Positions 27,079-38,355 of a stretch of 64,000 nucleotides of DNA are shown here, piece by piece; position 1 is the first letter of the stretch; each line of letters opens with the position of its first letter. A program made the translations under genes and the position numbers. The notes beneath the pieces are model-generated. The model was not told where the DNA came from, ran no database searches, and saw nothing but the letters and a program-made list of their open reading frames with translations. The stretch comes from Acheta domesticus (lineage: Eukaryota; Arthropoda; Insecta; Orthoptera; Gryllidae): positions 221,913,286 through 221,977,285 of the forward strand of contig JAHLJT010009436.1 in assembly GCA_031308135.1 (NCBI GenBank). Direction: 5' to 3'.

Positions 27079-27270
27079 GTTTGTGAAGCCCATTTTCGTC
27101 CAGAGGATATCCAACGAATTCTTGAGCGCCATGATGAAAACGCAATGAAACTCCGAGCATCACTAGGTAAACCGAAATTAAAAGATCGTGCAGTGCCATC
27201 AATATTTTCGAATTGTTCTAAATATTTATCTGCAGCAGTAACATCAAGAGAGAGTGTAGAAGAAATATGA
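27079..27270 (+). CDS. THAP-domain C-terminal exon, partial gene or relic
   Basis: THAP domains are DNA-binding zinc fingers of the C2CH type. After a good acceptor (TTTTTGTAG) 63 codons run to a TGA. They start 'VCEAHFRPEDI', giving the third Cys and the His of C2CH, continue with 'GKPKLKDRAVPSIF', the THAP AVPxxF signature, and end 'NCSKYLS...SRESVEEI'. The first half of the finger (C-x2-4-C, W) must lie in an upstream exon that I could not find. The nearby CAG tract and transposon junk may have separated or replaced it. It may be an orphan exon. No ATG is present, so a start cannot be given. Confidence 0.6.
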   Translation, partial: VCEAHFRPEDIQRILERHDENAMKLRASLGKPKLKDRAVPSIFSNCSKYLSAAVTSRESVEEI

Positions 27271-28059
27271 AGAAAATTTTAGTATTCAAATTTGCAATTT
27301 TTAATTAATGACGGCCTTCTATTGAAAGCAAATGCAAGAACACAATTGGTCTTGAAAATTTTCAGAATGAGATCATCAATATGTGTGATTGTGACAATTC
27401 ATTGCATTGAAGAGTAAAGTGCCAAATTTTGATTAATGTTACAAGAAAAATATATTTTCCATTGTAAATTATTGTTTGTTTTAAATATACAAGAAACTGG
27501 TGAGACTACTTTTTGGTTTCCTTATGGTTGTGTTGTAGTTTATTTCTTAATGTGTTTCCTTATCACTTCCTCAATCCATACATTTGTATATTTATATTAC
27601 GATATTGGGAAAGAGATAGTAATTTAACTTTCGTAAAACTGTAATTTGTAGGTAAGTAACAATATTCATGGAATAATAATTTTAATAAGTACACATTTGA
27701 ACACCTAATCCTTGTTTGCTTGCCTTCACTCCTCACACAAACACAAGGATGGATTTGTACAGAAAGATACGCTATTTAAAATCAGTAATTAATTTTAGTG
27801 CCTTTCAATTATGAGGGGGGACGAACTACTGTTAATTCTGGATGTAAACTAGTAACAACCACGACATTTGTCTTAAGCTGTTGCTAGAAATCAGAAAAAG
27901 GAGAAGGGTGGAGGCTAATGATCCAAAAGTGACAATAACACGCAAATAATTTGTTACAGCATTAATGTACAAATATAACCAGATTAATTACAGATATTTA
28001 AAAACAGTATTTTACAGACTATGTGATATCAGTTGATCCAATATAGGGCCACTCAAGTT
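27271..28059. other. Spacer between the two THAP remnants
   Basis: AT-rich DNA that would form the 3' flanks of both convergent THAP units. No other features recognised. Confidence 0.4.
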
Positions 28060-28573
28060 TTACACATGCCAGGTTTCACTTCGAGGTCCAAGCTCCGAGT
28101 TTAAGGTTGGCCACGGAACGCAATTGGTATCCATTTCCTGCAAAACACGCCGTTTCTTTGTGGGAGGCTGAAAAATAATGTTTATGGTCACTTAAATGCT
28201 CTTATACATTTCTTCAATAAATATTTCTCCACAAATTACTTCTCTTAGGTGTGGTGGAAAAGCTGGGAAATTTGATAGAACTGCGAATTCCCGCAAACGT
28301 ACCCACGATAAAGAAGTTCTATCAAAATTGTACTCTTGCAAATAAGCCGAACATAACCTGCTGTAATTGCAAGGCTGCCAATTATCTCTTCGTACAGCTC
28401 TAATCCACAATGCTCTCCACTTTGGATCTGCAGGAAATATTTTAACGAAAAACTTACAAAGTTACTAAATGTTCCAAATTACATGGAGCAGCTATTTACT
28501 TGTACCTTTACTTGAAAGTAATTTCCAGTTTTCCACTACGGTTTGTACAGCAGTTATCCACACAAGTAACCAT
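28060..28573 (-). pseudogene. THAP zinc-finger gene, probably decaying
   Basis: Three blocks read as one THAP protein. Block 1, 28573-28512, starts with an ATG and 'MVTCVDNCCTNRSGK', the C-x4-C start typical of THAP. Block 2, 28427-28240, lies between a CAG acceptor and a GTAATT donor and has 'KWRALWIRAVRRDNW', 'YSRLCSAYLQEYNFDRT' and 'LREFAV...FPAFPPHL'. Block 3, 28167-28060, follows a CAG acceptor in matching phase, is lysine/arginine-rich at first ('PPTKKRRV') and ends at TAA. Two defects: the zinc-binding His of C2CH is Tyr (CSAY), and block 1 leaves its GTAAAG donor in phase 2 while block 2 needs phase 1. A small unseen exon or an unusual splice could rescue the frame, but a pseudogene is more likely. 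Confidence 0.6.
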
Positions 28574-28621
28574 AACGAACTGTTACAAAAAGCTAGCTAT
28601 TCTGAATACATTTAAATATTA

Positions 28622-30959
28622 ACTAGTGGTGCTACAACAGCACTTACTTTCCCGTATTAGAGGAAACAGCTAAGTAGTACTGTAATATTGCACTTTATGC
28701 ACTACTAACATCTTCGCTTGGAACTCTCTATTTCCATTGCAGTGTTGTCAGAACTATGTGAATTCTACAACTTCACAAAAATAGAATGCAAAAGTTTTGT
28801 AACCCTGTATTCGAAAAAGAAGCCTGATACCCTGGAAATATAGAAATGCCTTCCATTGGGCCATGATTAGGGAAGAGTATTTTAAAACCATGCAACAAAT
28901 TCTCTACTCACTACAAATGGTACAGCATTTGGTGCAAAACTAAATATTTGCCTGCAAATATCAACATAAATTAGACAATTATAACTCCTTTTCATACAGC
29001 TCCATTAGGTCACAACAATGACACTAATTCACAGATATTCGCGAGCACAAAGTGAATTCCATTGTTGCAGACCCTGCATTGTCGCTATTCTGAGAGCTAT
29101 TAATTCTTTTTACTTATTTCAAATATTTCAAAATAAACAATTTCTAAAATATTAATGTGTAAGTCTATAACAAACTTCGAATGTAAGAAACGAAGAAAGA
29201 AATAATATACAAAATTGCACATTCTAATTTACGACGCATCCAGCTGTCCGAAGCGCAGTAAATTTACAGCGGCCTATTATGTTTGTCACAAAATTAAAGA
29301 AAAACTACTCGTATTTTGAAAAAATTAAGCTTGACCGTATTTATTTTATTTATTTATTTATTTGTCAAAAAACAGAAACAGAATGGCACAGACTTTCCCG
29401 TATTAGTTTTCTATTTTCCTGGGTCTTCGCTAGCTATTCGGAATTGCCACATACTCTTTCTTGCCAGCTACCATCTATCATCGCCAAAAGTACATTTTTT
29501 TGTCATTTTCTTAATTTTTCGGTTTCCTATTGGTAGAACAGAAACATTAATTTTAGAATATTAAAGAACACAAAAACCTATCCGTAAATGGCAATTTTCT
29601 TTTAAAAAACATGTGCCGTTTAAGAGAAAATGGCGTTTTAGCACTACTAAAAATGCGAAATTTGAAGCTCATTTTCACAGAAAATTTTTGAGTTTTCAAA
29701 ATACTTTATTTGAAGCTATTTGAAGCACTTACACTCACAAATATAATCATCTTTACAAATTGCGGATAATGTGCATATTAAAGATGTGAGAGATCCTTCA
29801 AAAAATTTACATTTATATAATTTTTGAAAAAAACAAAAAAAACTCAAAATAAACTTCACGCTATACTAATGAGTGTAATTAGCACTATCCGTTACAAAAG
29901 TTTCAAGAAAAAAATTGCAGCCATATACGAGAAAATGACGTTTGAGCATTTCTGAAAATGCCGAAATTTGAGCTACTTTTCACAGAAAACGGTAGTGTTT
30001 TCGAGAAACTTTACTTGACATTATTTAAAGCATATATACTCGTAAATATAATAATGTAAAAAAATCGCCGATAATGTAAATATGAACGACGTGAGAGACA
30101 AGTAAAAAAATTTACATTTTGGTAATTTTTGAAAAAACCAACCGTTAGACCAAAATGGCTTTTATGTCATTGATAGAGTACATTTACCACTATCCCTACC
30201 AAAAGTTTAAAGAAAAAATTTGGAGCCGTTTTTGAGAAAATTGTGTTTTTGTACTTTTTTAAAATTGCACATATTGCACGCAATATTGCACGAAAACTAC
30301 CAAAATTGTGAAAACATTTACAGGACCTTTATTAAAGAACTCAATATGCAGAACAAATTTTATTTGAAGAAAAAATCTCTATCTTCAATTTTGTAGTTGG
30401 AGAAAGACGCCGAAAAAACTTCAAACTTTCACAATTTTCGAAAATTCAGAGCTGTACGTGAAAATCGGACCTATGCCATGTTAAAAAGTGCATTTTCCTC
30501 TATTCATACAAGAAATTTAAAGAAAAAATTTGGAGCCGTTTTTGAGAAAATGTTGAAAATCCCCGGGGGACTTCATATAAAGTACCACCAAATTTTAAAG
30601 AATCTTTTTCAAAATCACAAAGCTTTGACTAGAATCAGATCGACTGGGGAATATCAATTTTGAAGAAAATCGACCGAACGGTTTAGGCGCTAGCGTTGAC
30701 CACTGACGGACAGACGGACGGAATGCCGTCAATCGATTTTTAAGTATAAAGAAGCAACAAATCATGGATTTTGACCACACCACGAGATAGAGGATTTTTT
30801 TTCTTAATTTAGCAACTGGTTTTATCCACTTATTCGTTTTCACGGCCCGGCAATTAATTTTTTTCCGCCGAAAATTGGCCATTTTTTCGCGCAGCATTAC
30901 ATAACTTTCCCTATACTACGTATATCACTCCGTGTATACGTACGTATACGGGAAAGTAA
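28622..30959 (+). mobile_element. Family X, complete copy A (2.3 kb)
   Basis: Starts CTAGTGGTGCTAC. A 14-base inverted repeat, TTACTTTCCCGTAT at 28644-28657 and ATACGGGAAAGTAA at 30946-30959, marks both ends. A 16-base perfect palindrome (GTATACGTACGTATAC, 30934-30949) sits just inside the tail. The interior is AT-rich and repeats words such as 'GGAGCCGTTTTTGAGAAAAT' without any lasting reading frame. A short ACGG microsatellite is at about 30706-30722. It is non-autonomous; the superfamily is unresolved. Confidence 0.75.
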
Positions 30960-31767
30960 AAACGATGCCAACACAACAACACGATCACAGCTACAAGTCA
31001 CAGAACACTCACGCCCAGTTTGTTTATGTTACAAGCTATCTGGACTCATCAATAAGGCGGAGGTGGCTTCAAGTTTATGACGTGGTACCATCTCCATATA
31101 ACCATAGCTCCATGGCCTACATACTCCTACGTCACAAGCAGCTAATGACGTTTTGACATGATGTGTTTTGGACCAACCAATATGACCGACTGGCTTCACT
31201 TTCTGAACACGGAAGAGATTGTAAGGGCACCTCCGTGCATTCATAGCTCCATACAAACCCCAATGAATTTCGTAACAATTCTGGACACTGATGAAATCGA
31301 CAGTAGATCTCAGACATCATCTCGTGGCGCGCAGCTAAACTATTGATATTGAAGCACTCTTGAATCTATAATGTAAAGCTAGACGAAAAATGTCCAGAAA
31401 AGTAATTATTTTGTAAATACATCAAGGTTTATGGTTGTAAATCACAGCCTGTAGGACCCCAGTCCTTCAAAGGAAGCGAGCACAAAAGGTTCATGAGTAT
31501 TCGTTCAGTAGATTCAGAGACTATCGTGCTGTAACTCAACGCACTTCTGTCTTTATACATTACTAGCTGAAGAAACCCGCGTTGCCGGGGTATTTATCAT
31601 ACTTTGTATTAAACAGAAAGAGGAATTCCATCTATTCCGGCCTTATGACAGAACCTACTCCTACTAATTTACTGTATATTCTCTCCGCGTTATCACGCCT
31701 CTCTCTGCCTTGCTCGAATCTGGAAAAACCTGGTCTTCCGTACACACTAAAACACTTCTCACTAAAA
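30960..31767. other. Spacer between X copies A and B, with R-like fragment
   Basis: No gene recognised. 31296-31366 ('CAGACATCATCTCGTGGC', 'GCAGCTAAACTATTGATATT') recurs at 39220-39284. 31563-31765 begins 'TAGCTGAAGAAACCCGCG', a family R-type start. Confidence 0.45.
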
Positions 31768-34104
31768 ACTAGTGTTGCTACAACAGCACTTACTTTCCCG
31801 TATTAGAGGAAACAGCTAAGTAGTACTGTAATATTGCACTTTATGCACTACTAACATCTTCGCTTGGAACTCTCTATTTCCATTGCAGTGTTGTCAGAAC
31901 TATGTGAATTCTACAACTTCACAAAAATAGAATGCAAAAGTTTTGTAACCCTGTATTCGAAAAAGAAGCCTGATACCCTGGAAATATAGAAATGCCTTCC
32001 ATTGGGCCATGATTAGGGAAGAGTATTTTAAAACCATGCAACAAATTCTCTACTCACTACAAATGGTACAGCATTTGGTGCAAAACTAAATATTTGCCTG
32101 CAAATATCAACATAAATTAGACAATTATAACTCCTTTTCATACAGCTCCATTAGGTCACAACAATGACACTAATTCACAGATATTCGCGAGCACAAAGTG
32201 AATTCCATTGTTGCAGACCCTGCATTGTCGCTATTCTGAGAGCTATTAATTCTTTTTACTTATTTCAAATATTTCAAAATAAACAATTTCTAAAATATTA
32301 ATGTGTAAGTCTATAACAAACTTCGAATGTAAGAAACGAAGAAAGAAATAATATACAAAATTGCACATTCTAATTTACGACGCATCCAGCTGTCCGAAGC
32401 GCAGTAAATTTACAGCGGCCTATTACGTTTGTCACAAAATTAAAGAAAAACTACTCGTATTTTGAAAAAAATAAGCTTGACCGTATTTATTTTATTTATT
32501 TATTTATTTGTCAAAAAACAGAAACAGAATGGCACAGACTTTCCCGTATTAGTTTTCTATTTTCCTGGGTCTTCGCTAGCTATTCGGAATTGCCACATAC
32601 TCTTTCTTGCCAGCTACCATCTATCATCGCCAAAAGTACATTTTTTTGTCATTTTCTTAATTTTTCGGTTTCCTATTGGTAGAACAGAAACATTAATTTT
32701 AGAATATTAAAGAACACAAAAACCTATCCGTAAATGGCAATTTTCTTTTAAAAAATATGTGCCGTTTAAGAGAAAATGGCGTTTTAGCACTACTAAAAAT
32801 GCGAAATTTGAAGCTCATTTTCACAGAAAATTTTTGAGTTTTCAAAATACTTTATTTGAAGCTATTTGAAGCACTTACACTCACAAATATAATCATCTTT
32901 ACAAATTGCGGATAATGTGCATATTAAAGATGTGAGAGATCTTTCAAAAAATTTACATTTATATAATTTTTGAAAAAACAAAAAAAAACTCAAAATAAAC
33001 TTCACGCTATACTAATGAGTGTAATTAGCACTATCCGTTACAAAAGTTTCAAGAAAAAATTGCAGCCATATACGAGAAAATGACGTTTGAGCATTTCTGA
33101 AAATGCCGAAATTTGAGCTACTTTTCACAGAAAACGGTAGTGTTTTCGAGAAACTTTACTTGACATTATTTAAAGCATATATACTCGTAAATATAATAAT
33201 GTAAAAAAATCGCCTATAATGTAAATATTAACGACGTTTGAGACAAGTAAAAAAATTTACATTTTGGTAATTTTTGAAAAAACCAACCGATAGACCAAAA
33301 TGGCTTTTATGTCATTGATAGAGTACATTTACCACTATCTCTACCAAAAGTTTAAAGAAAAAATTTGGAGCCGTTTTTGAGATAATTGTGTTTTTGTACT
33401 TTTTTAAAATTGCACATATTGCACGCAATATTGCACGAAAACTACCAAAACTGTGAAAAACATTTACATGATCTTTATTAAAGAACTCAATATGCAGAAC
33501 AAATTTTATTTGAAGAAAAAATCTCTATCTTCAATTTTGTAGTTGGAGAAAGACGCCGAAAAAAATTCGAACTTTCACAATTTTCGAAAATTCAGAGCTG
33601 TACGTGAAAATCGGACCTATGCCATGTTAAAAAGTGTATTTTCCTCTATTCAAACAAGAAATTTAAAGAAAAAATTTGGAGCCGTTTTTGAGAAAATGTT
33701 GAAAATCCCCGGGGGCTTCATATAAAGTACCCCCAAATTTTAAAGAATCTTTTTCAAAATCACAAAGCTTCGACTAGAATCAGATCGACTGGGGAATATC
33801 AATTTTGAAGAAAATCGACCGAACGGTTTAGGCGCTAGCGTTGACCACTGACGGACAGACGGACGGAATGCCGTCAATCGATTTTTAAGTATAAAGAAGC
33901 AACAAATCATGGATTTTGTCCACACCACCTGTTAGGGGATTTTTTTTCTTAATTTAACAACTGGTTTTATCCACTTATTCGTTTTCACGGCCCGGCAATT
34001 AATTTTTTTCCGCCGAAAATTGGCCATTTTTTCGCGCAGCATTACATAACTTTCCCTATACTACGTATATCACTCCGTGTATACGTACGTATACGGGAAA
34101 GTAA
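31768..34104 (+). mobile_element. Family X, complete copy B, nearly identical to copy A
   Basis: Matches 28622-30959 almost base for base, including the ends TTACTTTCCCGTAT (31790-31803) and ATACGGGAAAGTAA (34091-34104), the palindrome at 34079-34094 and the microsatellite near 33850-33866. The outer flanks are unrelated, so this looks like a recent transposition rather than a duplication of the locus. Confidence 0.75.
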
Positions 34105-34186
34105 AAATATTTAAATTTTAGTCCTATTGGGGTTCCCGCCCCCAAACTCCTTTCTGTTTATAATTGAAAATAATAAACAAATCTAA

Positions 34187-36234
34187 ACTAGTGGTGCTTT
34201 AACAACACATACTTTCCCGTATTATTGGAAAATGCTACGTAGGATTGAAATGGCACTTTCTGTCATACTAACATCTTAGCCATTATCTGAAAACGTTCAA
34301 TTCAACCAAAAAGCGAAAAAAAGTGAATTTTACAACAACATAAAAATATAATACAAAGTTTTCTAAACTTGTATTGGAAAAAGAAGCCTGATACCATAGA
34401 TTTCAGTCGCAACAACGACCCGTAATTCACAGAAATTCGGGACAGTGGAACGGAATTCTATTGTTGCATTCCCTGCATTGTCGATACTCCCATAAAGAGC
34501 TAGCAACCTTTTTTCAAATATTTCAAAATAAATCATTTCTAAAATATTGATGTGTAAATGTATAACAAAAGGTCGAATGTAAGAAACGAACAAAGAAATA
34601 ATATACAAAATTGCAAATTCTAATTTACGACGCATCCGGGTGTCTGAAGCGGAGTAAATTTGCAGCGGGCTATTATGTTTGTCACGAAATTATAGAAAAA
34701 TTAATCGTATTTTCAAAAAAATTAAGCACGACCTTATTTAAAGATGTATTTTTGATGAATACATTTCACTGAGAAAACCAGCTCCCATTTATCGCCGCCC
34801 AAAACTCAATTTTTCGGTTTCCTAATGGTGGAATGGAAAGATTAATTTTAGAATATTAAAGAATACTAAAACCTTGTACTAAATGACAATTTTCTTTTAA
34901 ACAATTGTAGTCATTTTTAAGAAAATGGCGTTTAAGCGCTACTAAAAATGCGAAATTTGAAGCTCTTTTTCATAGAAAATTTTTGAGATTTCAAAAATTC
35001 TATTTGAAGTCATTTGAAGCACTTACATTCACAAATATAATAATGTTTACAAATTTCTGGTAATGTGCATATTAAAGATTGAGAAATCTTTCAAAAAAAT
35101 TACATTTGTTTAATTTTTGAAAAAACAAATACCCCCTAAAGAACTTCACGTCATATTAAAGAGTGCAATTAGCACTATCCGTTCGAAAAGTTTGAAGAAA
35201 AAATTTGGAGCCTTTGATGAGAAAATTGCGTTTGAGCATTTCTGAAACTGCGGAATTTTGAGCTAGTTTCCACAGAAAACGGTTGAATTCTCGAGAAAAT
35301 TTACTTGAAATTATTTAAAGCACATGTACTCATCAATAATGACAACAAATCACCACTATTGTAAATATTCACCATGTGAGAGGCAAGTCAAAAAATTACA
35401 TTTTTGCAATTTTTGAAAAAAATAAAAGAATAGAGCAATATGGAGTTTATGTCATCTAATAGAGTACATTTATAACTATCCTTACCAAAAGTTTAAAGAA
35501 AAAAATTGGAGCAGGGTTTGAGAAATTCTTGTTTTTGTAATTTTTTAAAATTGCACAAATTACACGCAATATTACGCGAAAAGTAGTACAATTTAAAAAA
35601 AAATGTACATGACCTTAAAGAGAAAACCCACTATGAAGAACAAATTTCATTTGAAGGAAAAATCTCTATCTGCAATTTTGTAGTTGGAGGAAGACGCGGA
35701 ATAAAATTCAAACTTTCGCAATTTTCAAAAATTCAGAGTTATCCATGAAAATCGGACCTATGCCACCTTAATAAGTGTATTTCATTCTATTCTTACAAGA
35801 TGTTTAAAGAGAAAAATTGGAGCCGTTTTTGAGAAAATTTTGAAAATGTCCGAGGGGCTTCTTGTAAAGTACCCCCAAAACTTAAAATATCGTTTTCAAA
35901 TTCAAGACGCCACGAGATCAGCCAGATCGATCACGCAATATCAATTTTGGAGAAAATCGGCTGAGCGGTTTAGTCGCTAGCATTGTTCGCAGACAGACAG
36001 GCGGACAGACGTTTTGTTTTCAATTGTTTTTTCGATATCAAGGACCCACAAAACAGGAATTCTGGCTACACCACGTGCTAGGAGATTTTTTCTTAGTTTA
36101 GCAACTAGATTTATCCACTCTTTCGTTACCAATGCCCTGTAATAAGAGTTTTCTGCCGAAAATCCCCGCTTTTTCGCTCAGCATTACATAACTTTTCCTA
36201 TACTATACGTAGGTATAGTATCCGGGAAAATAAA
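34187..36234 (+). mobile_element. Family X, diverged copy C
   Basis: Starts 'CTAGTGGTGCTTTAACAACA'. The same block order as copies A and B with many substitutions and deletions; microsatellite at 35991-36014. It ends 'GTATCCGGGAAAATAAAAAC' directly against copy D. Confidence 0.7.
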
Positions 36235-36237
36235 AAC

Positions 36238-38355
36238 AAGTGGTGCTACAGAATGGCACAGACTTTCCCGTATTGGTTTTCTATTTCTTTGGGACTCCGC
36301 TAGCTATTTGGAATTGCCACATACTCTTGCCAGCTGCCATCTATCACCGCCATAGGTACATTTTTTTGGTCATTTTCTTAATTTTTCGGTTTACTATTGG
36401 TAGAACGAAAATATTAATTTTAGAATATTAAAGAACACAAAAACCTAGTCTTAAATGGCAATTTTCTTTTAAAAATTATGTGCCGTTTTAAAGAAAATTG
36501 CATTTTTGCGCTACTAAAAATGCGAAAATTGAAGCTCGTTTTCACTGAAAATTTTTGAGTTTTTAAAATACTTTATTTGAAGTTATTAAAAGCACTTACA
36601 CTAACAAATATAATAATCTTTACAAATTGCGGATAATGTGCATATTAAAGATGTTTTTTACTCCTTGAAAACCTCCAAAGACTTTTTTAAACAAGAACAG
36701 GTGATCTTATCAAGAATAAGAACTGGTCATTGTAATTTTAGTCACAAGCATCTTTTAACCAGAGATCCCCCTCCCATCTGTGTGCCCTGCAATATCTCTC
36801 TCAACATCCATCATTTGCTATACTACTGTAATCTATTTCAGGACAACAGACGCGAGCAGAATATTGATGAACATGATGAAGAACTAATCCTAACATCCGA
36901 GGATTATCAAAAAAAAATACTACATTTCTGTAAATCTTGTAATTTCCTAAATGACATATAATCCTTTAAAATATGATTCAATACTGTTAAATTTTTCTGT
37001 ATAATTTTTCTGTTTATTTATTGTTTATTATCATTGTCATTGTGAGAGTATTGTGTCATGGTGTTATTATCATTGTCATTGTATATCATCAATTATCATT
37101 GTTTTTATAACTAAAGAAAATATTATGTATTGTTCAAATTGGTAGTCGCTAATAACCATAGCTGTTGATGCGACTTAAAATAAACAAATTAAAAAAAATT
37201 AAAAAAAGATGTGAGAGATCTTTCAAAAACATTACATTTATCTAATTTTTGAAAAAACAAAAAAATAACTCAAAATACACTTTACGTCATATTAAAGAGT
37301 GTAATTAGCACTATCTATTACAAAAGTTTGAAGAAAAAAATTTCAGCCATATATGAAAAAATGGCGTTTGAGCGTTTCTGAAAATGCGACATTTTGAGCT
37401 TCTTTTCACAGAAAATGTTTGTATTTTCGAGAAAATTTACTTGACATTATTTAAAGCACATGTACTCGCAAATATAATAATGTGAAAAATCGCCGCTAAT
37501 GTAAATATTATCGACGTAAGAAACATGTGAAAAAATGTACATATTTATAATTTTTGAAGAAACCAATCTTAAGTTTAAAGAAAAAATTTGGAACCGTTTT
37601 TGCGAAAATATTGTTTTTGTAATTTTTTTAAAATTGCACATATTGCACGCAATATTACTAAACTTTAGACGAAAACTACTAAAATTTAGAAAAACATTTA
37701 CATGACCTTTATGAAAGAACTCAATATGCAGAACAAATTTTATTTGAAGATAAAAAATCTGTATCTTCAATTTTGTAGTTGGTGAATGTCACCGAAAAAA
37801 ATTCATACTTTCAAAATTTTCGAAAATTGAGAGATATCCGTGAAAATCGGATGTCTCTCATGTTAATAAGTGTATTTTTCTCTATTCATACCAGAAATTT
37901 AAAGAAAAAATTTGGAGCCGTTTTTGAGAAAATTTTGAAAATCCCCGGGGGGCTTCATGTAATGTACCCCCAAATTATTTTTTCAAAATGTCAAAGCTTT
38001 GACTAGAACCAGATCGACCGGGGAATATCCATTTTGGAAGAAATCGTACGTATGGTTTAAGCGCTAGCAGTGTTCACAGACGGACGGACAGACAGACCGA
38101 CGGACGGACCGACGGACGTTTTCCTTTCAATTATTTTTTCGGTATCAAGGACCCACATAACAGGGTTTCTGGCTACACCACGTGTTAGGGGATTTTTTTT
38201 CTTAATTTAGCAACTGGTTTTATCCACTTTTTCGTTACCACGGCCTGGCAATGAATTTTTTTCCGCCGAAAATTCGCCATTTTTTCGGGCAGCATTAGAT
38301 AACTTTCCCTATACTACGTATACCACTCCGTGTATACGTACGTATACGGGAAAGA
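36238..38355 (+). mobile_element. Family X, copy D, hit by a retrotransposon
   Basis: Starts 'AGTGGTGCTACAGAATGGCA' and ends 'GTACGTATACGGGAAAG'. It carries the longest ordinary X microsatellite (38077-38119, ACGG/ACAG/ACCG units). It is interrupted at 36655-37204 by a non-LTR retrotransposon. Confidence 0.7.
36655..37204 (+). mobile_element. 5'-truncated non-LTR retrotransposon
   Basis: Inserted into X copy D and flanked by AAAGATGT at 36647-36654 and 37205-37212, as expected for a target-site duplication. The insert encodes the C-terminal tail of a reverse-transcriptase polyprotein to a stop at 36961: 'ILSRIRTGHCNFSHKHLL', 'PPPICVPCN' and 'IHHLLYYC', the Cys/His motif that closes Jockey-like ORF2 proteins. 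A 3' UTR and an A-rich tail follow. Only the last ~100 residues are present. Confidence 0.8.

Noticed and set aside
30397..30663. Open frame of 88 codons, with relatives at 33543 and 37779
   Set aside because: It lies in the X transposon interior; the copies differ by frameshifts and the codons follow the AT-rich repeat words.
28622..34104. Helitron identity for family X (CTAG end resembling the CTRR 3' rule)
   Set aside because: The opposite end does not start with TC after an A, and no terminal hairpin of the usual kind precedes CTAG. The idea remains untested rather than supported.
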